A DNA stretch of 44,957 nucleotides from Anaerocolumna sp. (GCA_029256725.1 JAQSXJ010000014.1:1-44957), one strand, 5' to 3'. Shown: positions 1 to 9,472, counted from the stretch's first letter. The notes: generated by a model from the sequence alone, not told the origin. Made by a program: numbers and translations.

Positions 1-338
1 TGATTGCTCCTACCTCAAATGATCGAGTTCGTATGATAGCAGAACAGGCAACAGGGTTCATTTACTGTGTTTCTTCTATGGGGGTAACAGGTGTTAGGTC
101 GGAAATAAAGACCGATATCAACGCTATGATCTCTATGGTACGCGAGGTAACGAAGGCGCCCTGTGCAGTAGGCTTTGGAATCTCAACGCCTGAGCAGGCA
201 AGGGAATTTGCGTCTGTCTCAGATGGAGCAATTGTTGGTAGTGCAATAGTGAAAATCATTTCACAATATGGTAAGGATAGTATCAAACCTGTAGCTGATT
301 ATGTAAGAGAGATGAAAAAAGCAGTGATGGAAGCTTAA
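1..338 (+). CDS. trpA: Tryptophan synthase alpha chain, C-terminal part
   Basis: The reading frame is open from the window edge (first full codon at base 3) to a TAA ending at 338, giving about 111 residues. TrpA cleaves indole-3-glycerol phosphate to indole and glyceraldehyde 3-phosphate inside the TrpAB complex, the last step of tryptophan synthesis. The visible part has the family pattern IAPTSNDRVRMIA, then GFIYCVSSMGVTGVR (the phosphate-binding loop region), then CAVGFGISTPEQA and DGAIVGSAIV, which form the last beta/alpha units of the TIM barrel. The family is about 260 residues long, so roughly the first 150 lie outside the window. It is probably the last gene of a trp operon, because a terminator-like hairpin follows about 100 bases downstream. 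Confidence 0.95.
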   Translation, partial: IAPTSNDRVRMIAEQATGFIYCVSSMGVTGVRSEIKTDINAMISMVREVTKAPCAVGFGISTPEQAREFASVSDGAIVGSAIVKIISQYGKDSIKPVADYVREMKKAVMEA

Positions 339-440
339 AGCACCGGGGATTGTTATTACGGGAAGTTGTGATCTTAGAACATACAACTATTGATTGGTTA
401 AACATATATTTAAAATTTTATAATGCTAAGATATTAAACT

Positions 441-475
441 AAATGGAGGGATAATCAATCCCTCCTATTTTTATG
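441..475 (+). terminator. Rho-independent terminator after trpA
   Basis: GGAGGG at 445-450 pairs with CCCTCC at 460-465 across a 9-base loop, followed by a T-rich run (TATTTTTAT). It lies about 105 bases past the trpA stop and would end the trp transcript. Confidence 0.7.
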
Positions 476-804
476 CTATCACTTATATATAGGACTGGTT
501 TACTTTTTTAGATGTTATATTAATTGATAATATATATGTTATTCAATTCTAGATTAAGTGAATTGGTTTATAAAGGGTTCAGGTAATAAAACCAAAGAAA
601 TTCTATTTGTGATTACAAATATATGTCAATTAATATAAAAAAACAGTGTGAAAAATAAAGAAAAGCAACGTTATGAACATATTATTTCGTTGTCCAAATA
701 GATTCTTTTACTTTTTTATTGAAGAATGCCTAAAAGTGTTATATGGTAATAAAGGAGACAGGAATAAGAAATATCACAACGGGGAAAGATTTTGGAGGTT
801 TACT
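476..804. other. AT-rich upstream region of the two-component operon
   Basis: About 330 very AT-rich bases with no convincing gene. It must hold the promoter of the 805-5330 operon. One inverted repeat, ATTTGT GATT ACAAAT at 605-620, could be a regulator site. An open frame runs upstream of 805 in the regulator frame from 673, but the good ribosome binding site is just before 805. Confidence 0.5.
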
Positions 805-2436
805 ATGTTTGAAGTATTACTGGTGGATGACGAAGCTTTGGTTCGTGACGCCATAAGCGCCAATATGAAATGGGAAGAGTTAGGGTATCACTTGGCCGGA
901 ACTTGTAAGAATGGTAAGGAAGCAATGGAATTCCTGGCAATACATAATGTTGAATTAGTAATAACTGATATCTGTATGCCTTTTGTAGACGGTCTGGAGC
1001 TTGCCAGATATATCTATGAAAAGCATACAGATACCAGGACGATTATATTAAGTGGATATAATGAATTTGAATATGCAAAGACAGCGGTTAAGTACCAGGT
1101 CGTAGAATATATACTTAAACCTGTTACGGTAGCTGAGTTAAATGAAATTCTCTTAAGAGTAAAAGAAACAATAAGTGAAGAGAGAAAGAAGAAAGAGAGT
1201 CTTCATAAACTTACGGATTCATATCAGAAGAATCTTCCCATACTACGTTCCAGATATTTAAACCAGTTGGTCAAGGGGATGCATAAACAACAACCGGAAG
1301 AGAAGCTCCATGAGAAGCTAAAGGAGCTGCACCGGGATATCAGCGGTGAATATTATATTACTGCACTTATGGTTGCAGAGCATACAGAAGATTTTCTTAT
1401 ATCAATGCCGGAAGCTGCCGGAGATCTGCCGGAATTTATTCTTTTTAATATATTAGAAGAGATGACTTCTGCTGACGATAAATTACTGGTATTTCAGGAT
1501 TTGCAGAATAATACGACCCTTCTTATCTCAGGCATCTCAGAAGCATTTCTGCTGGAGAAGCTACAAAGAGTATACGAAAGCAGCAAGGCAATGATGAAAG
1601 AATACTTTGGTTTAGGGGTGACTCTGGGAATCGGCAGTACGGTCAATTTGTTATATAAAGTTCATAAATCCTATGAAGGAGCGGTAAATGCACTGGAGTA
1701 TCGGTTTCTATATGGACAGGACAGAGTACTCTTTATCAAAGATTTCGTAGAAATGGATCAGATCAGAATTATCGAAATCAGTGATAATATCAAAAAACTT
1801 ACTCTGGCAGTTAAGCTGAACAGTAAGACTGAAATAGCTGAAAGCCTGCAAGAGATTATATCCAGACTAAGAAAACTGGTTTTGTCCTCTGCCAGGATAT
1901 ATATCTGTGTACAGAACATTATGGTAGCACTGAACAATCTGGTGGACAGCTTAAATCTTACCGATGAGGAAATTACCGAACGGCAGAATAATCTGTTAAA
2001 ACTTTTATACACCATGAAAACTCTTGAGGAAGTGGAGAAGCTCCTCTGTGAGTATTGCTATTATATCGGGGAGGTTTTAGCGGAGCAAAGGGATAGTTTT
2101 AGTAAGAAGCAGGCAATTATTGCGGTAGAATATATTGAAGAGCATTATATGGATGAAGACTTAACCCTGCAGTCCATGTGTGGTGATCTGGCAATCAGCA
2201 TGAGTTATTTCAGTACCATTTTTAAACGCTACACCGGTGAAACGTTTATAGAAGCCTTAACCAAGCGGAGAATGAAAGCTGCCATGGGGCTTCTTGCAAA
2301 TACTACACTGAAGGTATATGAAATTGCAGAGAAAGCAGGTTATGCTGATCCGCATTACTTCGCCATTACTTTTAAAAAGATTACCGGAATGACACCGAAG
2401 GAGTATGCAAAAAAGGAAGGAAGAATGCATGTTTAA
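805..2436 (+). CDS. YesN-type response regulator, AraC family output
   Basis: A 543-residue two-component response regulator that should activate sugar-uptake genes when phosphorylated by the kinase encoded next. Start 805 was chosen because GGAGG at 794-798 precedes it and the protein then begins directly with the receiver domain (MFEVLLVDDEALVRD). Receiver residues visible: acidic pair D8/D9, phosphoacceptor D55 in LVITDICMP, switch region S83, and K105 in YILKPVT. A long helical middle region (about 130-430) is typical of the YesN class. The C-terminus (about 440-540) is a double helix-turn-helix AraC domain ending in GYADPHYFAITFKKITGMTPKEY. The kinase start codon lies inside its last codons. 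The likely target is the ABC transporter at 5618-9428, inferred from position. Confidence 0.92.
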   Translation: MFEVLLVDDEALVRDAISANMKWEELGYHLAGTCKNGKEAMEFLAIHNVELVITDICMPFVDGLELARYIYEKHTDTRTIILSGYNEFEYAKTAVKYQVVEYILKPVTVAELNEILLRVKETISEERKKKESLHKLTDSYQKNLPILRSRYLNQLVKGMHKQQPEEKLHEKLKELHRDISGEYYITALMVAEHTEDFLISMPEAAGDLPEFILFNILEEMTSADDKLLVFQDLQNNTTLLISGISEAFLLEKLQRVYESSKAMMKEYFGLGVTLGIGSTVNLLYKVHKSYEGAVNALEYRFLYGQDRVLFIKDFVEMDQIRIIEISDNIKKLTLAVKLNSKTEIAESLQEIISRLRKLVLSSARIYICVQNIMVALNNLVDSLNLTDEEITERQNNLLKLLYTMKTLEEVEKLLCEYCYYIGEVLAEQRDSFSKKQAIIAVEYIEEHYMDEDLTLQSMCGDLAISMSYFSTIFKRYTGETFIEALTKRRMKAAMGLLANTTLKVYEIAEKAGYADPHYFAITFKKITGMTPKEYAKKEGRMHV

Positions 2437-4255
2437 GCCTGACACGGAAGCTCTGCTTGGGAAAAGGCTTGGCAGATTATTGCAGCCTTTTAAGAGTATC
2501 CGGATGAATATGATATTCTTATTTTCCTTGTTGATTCTGTGTGCGGTGTTTTTATTTCTGGGAATCTCATTGAGCGTTACCAGAAAGGCAGTAATTGAGA
2601 ACTCCACAGAATATACAAAACAGGTAATCGGACAGGTGAATGCAGATATAGATGCTTATATCAGTTACATGGAGAATATCTCAACCTTGTTGGTAACAAA
2701 TATGGATGTGAGGGAGTATCTTTCCACAGAACCTTATAGTGAAAAGGATTCAGAACTATATGCCAGAATGCTGTCACAATTTGAAACAATTCTTAGCATG
2801 AGAGAAGATATCTACAATATTGTAATATACGGTGAAAATGATAAATTCGCAGTAAATCATGGAACTCAGATGCTCAATCGCAATGTAGACATCAAAGAAA
2901 TGACTTGGTATAAGAAAGCGATAGAAGGAAATGGAAGACGTATATTATCCTCTTCTCATGTTCAGAACGTTATATATGATGATTACAAATGGGTTGTAAC
3001 CTTAAGTAAAGCAATCCGCACCAAAGAAACCGGAAAGATTCTCGGAGCACTACTGGTAGATCTAAATTATAGTTCTATTACAAAGCTCTGTCAGAATATA
3101 AAGATGGGCAACAAAGGATACATTTTCCTAATAGACAGTCAGGGAGAGATTATCTATCATCCGAAACAGCAGCTTATCTATACAGGGCTTAGAAAAGAAA
3201 AGATTGGAGAGATTCTCACCTGCAAAAAGGATCACTTCATAACCACCGTAGATGGCGAAGAAAAACTCTATACCATGTCCACTTCTGAAAAAACCGGATG
3301 GACTGTAGTAGGAGTGGCAAATATTAATGAACTGTTTCCCGGCAGACAAGCTACCCAGAGTATCTATTTAGAAAGCGCTCTGATGTTACTAATGGGAGCT
3401 CTTATAATAGCAGTACTTTTCTCTAATAAACTGACAAGACCTATTACAGATTTAAGGAATTCAATGAAGGAAGTAGAAAAAGGAAATTTTGATAAGGTAA
3501 CTCGAAAGGACTGGGGAGAAGGAGAGATTGGAATGCTTCATAAGTCCTTCTATGCCATGACCGATGAAATTCAGAACCTGATGAAGGATAAGAGCAGAAG
3601 CCAGAAGGAGAAGTACAAGCTGGAGCTTAGAGCCTTGCAGGCACAGATAAATCCTCACTTTCTTTATAATACTCTGGATTCCATCGTGTGGATGGGAGAA
3701 GGGGGGAATAACAAAGAAGTAGTAATAATGACGGCAACCCTTGCTAAGTTGCTGCGACAGAGTATTAGTAATGAAGTGGAATTTGTCACTATTGAAAATG
3801 AGGTGGATTATGCCAGAAGTTATCTTATTATTCAGAAAATGCGTTACAGAGATCAATTATCCTTTGAAATTGAGGTTGATCCGTTGATATATTCCTGCCG
3901 TATGGTAAAGTTAATTCTTCAACCCCTGGTCGAGAATGCTATTTATCATGGCATCAAATACCGGGAAACAAAAGGAACAGTAATAATACGTGGGGAAGAA
4001 ACTGGTGACGGTATCCTTTTACAGGTTATTGATAATGGAATCGGTATGGAGGAAGATACCTTAAAACACATATTTGATAAAAAGGATAAGTCTGGTAAGA
4101 ATAACGGAGTAGCAGTTGAAAATGTTAACCGCAGGTTGAAACTTTACTATGGAGAGAAGTACGGCTTACAGTATGAAAGTACTCCTGGTATCGGTACTAC
4201 TGTAAGCATTTATCTGCCGAAAGTGGAGGGAGGTGTACCGGGTGAAGAGTATTAA
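2429..4255 (+). CDS. YesM-type sensor histidine kinase
   Basis: A 608-residue membrane histidine kinase, partner of the preceding regulator. Start 2429 is preferred over an in-frame ATG at 2405 because AGGAAGG at 2414-2420 lies 8 bases ahead of it; it overlaps the regulator stop by 8 bases, implying translational coupling. Order: a transmembrane helix (about 26-50), a roughly 270-residue extracellular region resembling double Cache sensors (GYIFLIDSQGEIIYHP), a second transmembrane helix (about 310-330), HAMP, then a His_kinase domain with QAQINPHFLYNTLDS (phospho-acceptor H410) and a HATPase domain with the N box LVENAIYHGIK and G box DNGIGM. It overlaps the next gene by 14 bases. The binding protein encoded next may present the ligand to it; this is inferred from gene order. 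Confidence 0.93.
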   Translation: MFKPDTEALLGKRLGRLLQPFKSIRMNMIFLFSLLILCAVFLFLGISLSVTRKAVIENSTEYTKQVIGQVNADIDAYISYMENISTLLVTNMDVREYLSTEPYSEKDSELYARMLSQFETILSMREDIYNIVIYGENDKFAVNHGTQMLNRNVDIKEMTWYKKAIEGNGRRILSSSHVQNVIYDDYKWVVTLSKAIRTKETGKILGALLVDLNYSSITKLCQNIKMGNKGYIFLIDSQGEIIYHPKQQLIYTGLRKEKIGEILTCKKDHFITTVDGEEKLYTMSTSEKTGWTVVGVANINELFPGRQATQSIYLESALMLLMGALIIAVLFSNKLTRPITDLRNSMKEVEKGNFDKVTRKDWGEGEIGMLHKSFYAMTDEIQNLMKDKSRSQKEKYKLELRALQAQINPHFLYNTLDSIVWMGEGGNNKEVVIMTATLAKLLRQSISNEVEFVTIENEVDYARSYLIIQKMRYRDQLSFEIEVDPLIYSCRMVKLILQPLVENAIYHGIKYRETKGTVIIRGEETGDGILLQVIDNGIGMEEDTLKHIFDKKDKSGKNNGVAVENVNRRLKLYYGEKYGLQYESTPGIGTTVSIYLPKVEGGVPGEEY

Positions 4256-5330
4256 ATATCTTGATATGTATCTGTTTAAAGGCACAGAGACAGGAAGTGG
4301 TAGAGAAACTGGTAAGCCATTTCTGGTTCTCAATGGAGTACGTGCCACAGCTCGCCATATGGGAGTTGGTCTGAAACTGCGGATAATTGCTTTGATAATA
4401 CTGTTTCTATGTACAGGTATGTTTCTTTATAAGATAATGCTTCATAAAGACAAGCCAATGGAGATTATCTGTATTGTTAAGAGTCTGGATGAGAATAATG
4501 GATTCTGGCAGTCTGTGATGGAGGGGGCTGATTTAGCTGCTATGGAATACAATGCACAGATTGTTATTTGGGGAGCTGAGAAAGAAGATGATTATGTTAC
4601 CCAGAACCAATTAATTGAAGAGGCGATTAAGAGGAAACCCGGAGCCATTGTCCTGGCTGCAGCCGATTATATCAAAACTGTTGATGCTGCAAAAACAGTA
4701 GTTGATAACAATATCAGACTTGTTCTCATAGACTCTACCGTTCAAGGGGATTTTGCCGATGCAGTGATTGCAACCGATAATTATAAGGCTGGAATCCGTA
4801 TGGGTGCTCTTATGAAGCGGTTGTTAAAAGATGATAAGGAAATCGGGATTATCAGTCATGTAAAAGGAACCTCCACAGCCATTGACCGTGAAAACGGCAT
4901 AAGGATGGGACTTACGGATGACAAAGATAAAATTGCAGAAATAGCTTACTGTGATTCCAATACAGAAAAGGCCAAGGAACTAACAAAAGAAATGGTTAAG
5001 AAGCATCCTGATATATCTGTTATTGCTGGTCTAAACCAGTATGCATCAGTCGGAGCAGGAGCAGCTATCAAAGAATTGGGACTGGAGAAATCTATCAAAG
5101 TCATTGGTTTTGATAATGCCACCGAGCAGATTAAGTATTTGGAAGAAGGGATTTATGAAGCAATTGTAATTCAGAAATCCTTTAATATGGGATATCTTGG
5201 TGTGGAAAGTGCCGTTAAGCTTATAAAAGGGGAAAAGGCAGAACGGGTTATAGATTCCGGCTCCACCTTAATCACAAAAGATAATATGTACACCAGCTTG
5301 AACCAGAAACTCTTATTTCCTTTTGACTAG
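4242..5330 (+). CDS. Membrane-anchored periplasmic-type sugar-binding protein
   Basis: A 362-residue protein with one N-terminal transmembrane segment (LRIIALIILFLCTGMFLYKI) and no lipobox, followed by a ribose/xylose-type periplasmic binding fold (Peripla_BP_4): NNGFWQSVMEGADLAAMEY, AIVLAAADY, IATDNYKAG and VIGFDNA are recognisable. GTG at 4242 is preferred because GGGAGG at 4228-4233 sits 8 bases ahead; a GTG at 4233 would be too close to it. The gene overlaps the kinase, so its product is probably a ligand-sensing partner of the kinase rather than a transport component. Known parallel: the clostridial XylFII-LytS/YesN xylose-sensing system. The ligand here cannot be read from sequence. It resembles the transport lipoprotein at 8349-9428, which may bind the same sugar. 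Confidence 0.85.
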   Translation: MKSIKYLDMYLFKGTETGSGRETGKPFLVLNGVRATARHMGVGLKLRIIALIILFLCTGMFLYKIMLHKDKPMEIICIVKSLDENNGFWQSVMEGADLAAMEYNAQIVIWGAEKEDDYVTQNQLIEEAIKRKPGAIVLAAADYIKTVDAAKTVVDNNIRLVLIDSTVQGDFADAVIATDNYKAGIRMGALMKRLLKDDKEIGIISHVKGTSTAIDRENGIRMGLTDDKDKIAEIAYCDSNTEKAKELTKEMVKKHPDISVIAGLNQYASVGAGAAIKELGLEKSIKVIGFDNATEQIKYLEEGIYEAIVIQKSFNMGYLGVESAVKLIKGEKAERVIDSGSTLITKDNMYTSLNQKLLFPFD

Positions 5331-5479
5331 TTCGTAAAAGTAAAATATAACAGTTACAAAATTATCGAATATTTATATTTTACCTCCTCACAACTAATTC
5401 TCTATATACTAAAATTATGTAAGTAATTAGGTAGTACTGTTCTATCAAACTAATAAATAAGTAATATAAATAGCAATAT

Positions 5480-5521
5480 AAAAAGGTTAAAATCTTATGA
5501 AAGTAAGATTTTAACCTTTTT
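5480..5521. terminator. Strong palindromic terminator
   Basis: A perfect 17-bp stem (5481-5497 with 5504-5520) around a 6-base TGAAAG loop, flanked by A-runs on the left and T-runs on the right, so it can terminate in both directions. It separates the sensing operon from the transporter operon and implies that the latter has its own promoter. Confidence 0.85.
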
Positions 5522-5617
5522 ATATAGATTTCTCTATTAAATTGTTCTCTGAAAGACAATATAATGTGCTTACAGAAGCAAAACAAAAGAACAGAAAGCA
5601 TATTGGAAGGTGAATGT

Positions 5618-7123
5618 ATGGAGAAAGTATTGATTTCCATGGAAAGAATCGACAAAGCCTTTTCCGGAGTCAGCGCTTTAAGGGGAGCGAACCTCGAAGT
5701 CAGAGCAGGAGAGGTTCATGCACTTATGGGTGAGAATGGTGCCGGTAAATCAACCCTCATGAAGATTCTGACGGGAATCCACGCAAAGGATGCAGGAACT
5801 GTCAGATTCGAGGGTAGGGAGATAGAATTTAAGAGTCCGAAAGAAGCACAGGATGCAGGTATTGTAATTGTTCATCAGGAGCTTAATATGATGAATCATC
5901 TTACCGTTGCCCAGAACTTGTTCATAGGAAAAGAAAATACTAAGGGCAGATTTATTAACGATAAAGAAAATAACAGACAGGCGCAGAGGCTTTTTGAGAA
6001 ATTAAATATTTCAATCAATCCCAAAGAGACTATGGGGAATCTCACAGTGGGAAAACAGCAGATGGTAGAAATAGCAAAGGCTATATCCGCAGAATCCAAA
6101 GTGATTGTGTTTGATGAACCAACAGCTGCCTTAACAGATACAGAGATAACAGAACTCTTTAAGATCATCAAAGAATTAAGAGCAAAAGGGCTTGGGATTG
6201 TATACATATCACATAGAATGGATGAAATCAAGAAAATAACTGACCGGGTAACCATTATGAGAGATGGCGAGTATGTGGATACCTTGATTTCAGAAAAGTG
6301 TACGAAAGATGATATCATAAGCCGGATGGTAGGCAGGGTTATCTATGAAGATCCAAAAGAAACCAGCAATGTCTCTGATGACGCAGCGGTGGTACTGGAG
6401 GTTAAGAGCCTAAATGCCGGTAAAATGGTACAGGACATAAGTTTTTCATTAAGAAAAGGTGAAATACTTGGTATTGCCGGCCTTATGGGATCCGGAAGAA
6501 CAGAAACAGCCAGGGCACTATTTGGTGCAGATCCCATAGACAACGGTGAAATCTACATAAAGGGAAAGAAAGTTACTATAAATAATCCCTGTGATGCGGT
6601 TAAGGCTGGTATAGGATACTTATCAGAAGATCGTAAGCGGTACGGTATTATTGTAGAGAAAACAGTTGCAGATAATTCTGTTATGGCAGCACTGGAGAAA
6701 TACTGTTCCGGACAGTTTATCCACGACAGAAGAATCCGAAAGGATGCTCAAAAGTATGTAGAGATGCTTAAGACGAAAACACCTTCCGTGGAACAATTGG
6801 TAGTTAACCTTTCTGGCGGTAACCAGCAAAAGGTAGTAATAGCCAAATGGCTGTTAAAAGACAGTGAAATACTAATCTTTGATGAACCGACCAGGGGTAT
6901 AGATGTAGGAGCCAAAAGCGAAATCTATGCTTTAATGAACAGTTTAGTAAATCAGGGAAAATCCATTATTATGATATCCTCTGAATTACCTGAGATCCTT
7001 CGTATGAGTGATCGAATACTGGTAATGTGTGAAGGAAGAATTGCCGGAGAATTCACGATAGAAGATGCCAGCCAGGAGAAAATCATGCATGCTGCAACTT
7101 TAAGAAAAGAAAGGAATCATTAA
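5618..7123 (+). CDS. CUT2-family sugar ABC transporter ATPase (RbsA/MglA/XylG type)
   Basis: A 501-residue protein with two fused ABC domains that powers uptake of a monosaccharide through the permease encoded next. Start 5618 follows GGAAGG at 5605-5610. Domain 1: Walker A GENGAGKSTLMK, signature LTVGKQQMVEIAKA, Walker B VIVFDEPTAAL. Domain 2: a degenerate Walker A (GLMGSGRTETA, Arg in place of the Lys), intact signature LSGGNQQKVVIAKW and Walker B ILIFDEPTRGIDVG. A degenerate second Walker A is normal for RbsA/MglA/XylG proteins. The permease begins 3 bases after the stop. Ribose, xylose, galactose and arabinose importers share this architecture, so the substrate is unassigned. Confidence 0.95.
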   Translation: MEKVLISMERIDKAFSGVSALRGANLEVRAGEVHALMGENGAGKSTLMKILTGIHAKDAGTVRFEGREIEFKSPKEAQDAGIVIVHQELNMMNHLTVAQNLFIGKENTKGRFINDKENNRQAQRLFEKLNISINPKETMGNLTVGKQQMVEIAKAISAESKVIVFDEPTAALTDTEITELFKIIKELRAKGLGIVYISHRMDEIKKITDRVTIMRDGEYVDTLISEKCTKDDIISRMVGRVIYEDPKETSNVSDDAAVVLEVKSLNAGKMVQDISFSLRKGEILGIAGLMGSGRTETARALFGADPIDNGEIYIKGKKVTINNPCDAVKAGIGYLSEDRKRYGIIVEKTVADNSVMAALEKYCSGQFIHDRRIRKDAQKYVEMLKTKTPSVEQLVVNLSGGNQQKVVIAKWLLKDSEILIFDEPTRGIDVGAKSEIYALMNSLVNQGKSIIMISSELPEILRMSDRILVMCEGRIAGEFTIEDASQEKIMHAATLRKERNH

Positions 7124-7126
7124 ATT

Positions 7127-8140
7127 ATGAAACCAACAGAGAAAAAAGAAATCAATTCCTTTAAGTCTATAATAAAACAGATAGGAACACAAAAATTAAT
7201 TGCAGTATTGGCTTTGATTGTAATCTATATCTTTTTTGCCATATTCAGCCAGCCCTTTCGAAGCTCAAATACATTGATCAGCATCTTTGATTCTTCTTAT
7301 TATATAGGATTTCTGGCAATCGGTGTTACCTTTGTCATCATAACCGGCGGTATTGATCTGTCCATCGGTACAGTAATGGTATGTTCAGCCTTAATGGGCG
7401 GCGTTCTTTATGAGCTTGGCCTCCCGCTTCCTTTGGCATTAATCGCAATCGTATTAATCGGAGCAACTTTCGGACTGATAAACGGACTTATGGTATCTGT
7501 CTTAAAGCTTCCAGCCTTTATAGCAACCCTTGGTACCATGATGGTTACCAGAGGTCTTGGCTCTATCATAACAGGGACAAAAAGTATTACCTTTCCCCTT
7601 AGAACCAATGAAGACGGCTGGTACAAATCCTTATTCCGTACCGGACAAATAGGAGGTCTTGAAACTGGATTTCCTTCAGGTTTTCTATTACTGATAGGAG
7701 CAGCTGTAATTATGGCGGTAATACTTACGAAAACCAAAACCGGTCGATATATACTGGCTCTTGGCAGTAATAAGGAAGCTACCAGATTATCCGGTGTAAA
7801 CATAGTAAAATGGGAGACCATTGCCTATGTTATCAGTGGTACTTTCGCAGGAATTGCAGCAGTATCTTATGTAGCGATATATTCAACAGTTCAGCCTGGA
7901 ACAGGTAACGGATTTGAACTGGATGCCATTGCAGGTGTTGTAATCGGCGGAACCTCTCTGGCAGGTGGTGTTGGTTCAGTTGCAGGAACTTTAATCGGTG
8001 TATTTATTATGAGCGTGCTCAAAGTAGGACTTCCTTTTATCGGATTACAGCCTCACTATCAACTGTTTATTACAGGTATCGTATTAATAATAGCTGTGTA
8101 TGCAGATGTTCGCAACCGAATAAAGAAAAAGACCAGATAG
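7127..8140 (+). CDS. CUT2-family sugar ABC transporter permease (RbsC type)
   Basis: A 337-residue integral membrane protein, entirely hydrophobic apart from a short basic N-terminus, of the BPD_transp_2 family. Hallmarks are GFLAIGVTFVIITGGIDLSIGTVM, PAFIATLGTMMVTRGLG, and the cytoplasmic loop GSNKEATRLSGVNIVKWE that contacts the ATPase, followed by LDAIAGVVIGGTSLAGGVGS. It forms the homodimeric channel for the sugar delivered by the lipoprotein encoded at 8349. It begins 3 bases after the ATPase stop, so the two genes are translated from one message. Length is normal for the family. Confidence 0.95.
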   Translation: MKPTEKKEINSFKSIIKQIGTQKLIAVLALIVIYIFFAIFSQPFRSSNTLISIFDSSYYIGFLAIGVTFVIITGGIDLSIGTVMVCSALMGGVLYELGLPLPLALIAIVLIGATFGLINGLMVSVLKLPAFIATLGTMMVTRGLGSIITGTKSITFPLRTNEDGWYKSLFRTGQIGGLETGFPSGFLLLIGAAVIMAVILTKTKTGRYILALGSNKEATRLSGVNIVKWETIAYVISGTFAGIAAVSYVAIYSTVQPGTGNGFELDAIAGVVIGGTSLAGGVGSVAGTLIGVFIMSVLKVGLPFIGLQPHYQLFITGIVLIIAVYADVRNRIKKKTR

Positions 8141-8270
8141 GGTTATTCTAACATTATTCTGCTTTGATGGTTTGAAAAGAAGGCTATAACGATAGTATAA
8201 AACTTTAGCATTACATGAAATTAATCTATTTAATCGAGTAGAATCAAGGATAAAATGTTTCGGGATTACT

Positions 8271-8341
8271 TACCTCCTGGCAGGTAGCTTTTAGGAGCAT
8301 ACATACCCGGAGATAATAATAAAAAGCAACATATAAGGAGG
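8271..8341 (+). promoter_or_regulatory. Possible anti-Shine-Dalgarno element before the binding-protein gene
   Basis: CCTCCT at 8273-8278 is perfectly complementary to the AGGAGG ribosome binding site at 8336-8341 of the next gene. The same bases can instead form a local hairpin, TACCT (8271-8275) with AGGTA (8282-8286). The two pairings exclude each other, so the leader could in principle switch translation. The pairings are visible; function is inference. Confidence 0.3.
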
Positions 8342-8348
8342 ATATTTT

Positions 8349-9428
8349 ATGTACTTAAAAAGGGTAGCAGCAATGGGGATTGCAGCAGTGTTTTTAATGG
8401 GTACCTTATTAACGGGATGCAGTAAAGAGAACACTTCCCAGACCAGCGGCGGAACAGAAGCTTCTGGTGGAAAAATGACAGTAGAAATTGTAGCAAAAGG
8501 CTTTCAGCATGATTTCTGGCAGGCTGTTTTAAAGGGAACAGAAAAAGCAGCGGCAGAATTCGGCGTTACTACGAACTTTGTAGGACCTGAGGGCGAAGGC
8601 GCTATTGCAGCACAGGTAGAGCAGCTTAACAATGCCATTAACAAAAATCCCAGTGTAATATGCCTGGCAGCCCTTGATACCAGTGCAGCAATTGATTCTA
8701 TTGCTAATGCACAATCAAAAAAGATTCCCATCATTGGATTTGATTCTGGTGTTCCCGGTGCGCCTGAAGGAGCAGTTGCTGCCAATGCTGCAACAGATAA
8801 CTATAAGGCAGGAGAACTTGCTGCTGAGAAGATGTATGAAGCTATTAAAGATAAAGTAACAGACCCTACAGAAACAGTACGTATCGGAGTAGTAGCCCAG
8901 GAGGCCAATTCTGAGTCTATAACTCAAAGAACTGCAGGTTTTGCTGAAAAAATGTCTGCTCTCATTGGTGAAGATAAAGCTTCTGTAGAAGGACATGATA
9001 AATATAGCCGTAAAGTAGAAGGAGCAAAGGTTATTATTGAAATCAGAATACCTACTGAAGTTACAGACAATGCAGGTAAGACAGAAGCACTAACACTTCT
9101 TAATAAAGAAGACTTAATCGGAATTTATGGCTCCAATGAATTTGCAGCGAAATGTATTATTAATGCGAATGAAGGAATGAACAAACTTGGCGCAGATAAA
9201 GTAATTGCCGTTGGTTTTGACTCTGGTGCCTTGCAGCTGGATGCCGTTAAGTCAGGTGTGTTTTATGGTTCTGTAACACAGGATCCTGTATCTATCGGTT
9301 ACAATGCTGTAAAACTTGCAGTAGCAGCGGCTAAGGGTGAGAAGGTTGAAGATGTAGATACCGGATGCCAGTGGTATAATGCAGAGAATATGGACAGTGC
9401 TGAAATTGCACCCTGTCTGTATGAATAA
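8349..9428 (+). CDS. CUT2 sugar-binding lipoprotein
   Basis: A 359-residue solute-binding lipoprotein, third component of the CUT2 importer. The signal peptide ends in a lipobox LLTGC (Cys24), so the mature protein is tethered to the outer face of the membrane. The Peripla_BP_4 fold is shown by QHDFWQAVLKGTEKAAAEFG, VICLAALDTSAAIDSI, IPIIGFDSGVPG, AATDNYKAGELAAEKM and VIAVGFDSGALQLDAVKSG. AAGGAGG at 8335-8341 is a strong ribosome binding site, consistent with the high level usual for binding proteins. A 208-base gap separates it from the permease, and a terminator follows, so it may also have its own promoter or RNA processing signal. Confidence 0.95.
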   Translation: MYLKRVAAMGIAAVFLMGTLLTGCSKENTSQTSGGTEASGGKMTVEIVAKGFQHDFWQAVLKGTEKAAAEFGVTTNFVGPEGEGAIAAQVEQLNNAINKNPSVICLAALDTSAAIDSIANAQSKKIPIIGFDSGVPGAPEGAVAANAATDNYKAGELAAEKMYEAIKDKVTDPTETVRIGVVAQEANSESITQRTAGFAEKMSALIGEDKASVEGHDKYSRKVEGAKVIIEIRIPTEVTDNAGKTEALTLLNKEDLIGIYGSNEFAAKCIINANEGMNKLGADKVIAVGFDSGALQLDAVKSGVFYGSVTQDPVSIGYNAVKLAVAAAKGEKVEDVDTGCQWYNAENMDSAEIAPCLYE

Positions 9429-9440
9429 CATATATAAGAG

Positions 9441-9471
9441 CATAGAGGGCTTTGGTCCTCTATGTTTTTTT
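9441..9471 (+). terminator. Rho-independent terminator of the sugar ABC operon
   Basis: CATAGAGG (9441-9448) pairs with CCTCTATG (9457-9464), followed immediately by seven T residues. It lies 13 bases after the binding-protein stop. Confidence 0.93.
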
Positions 9472-9472
9472 G

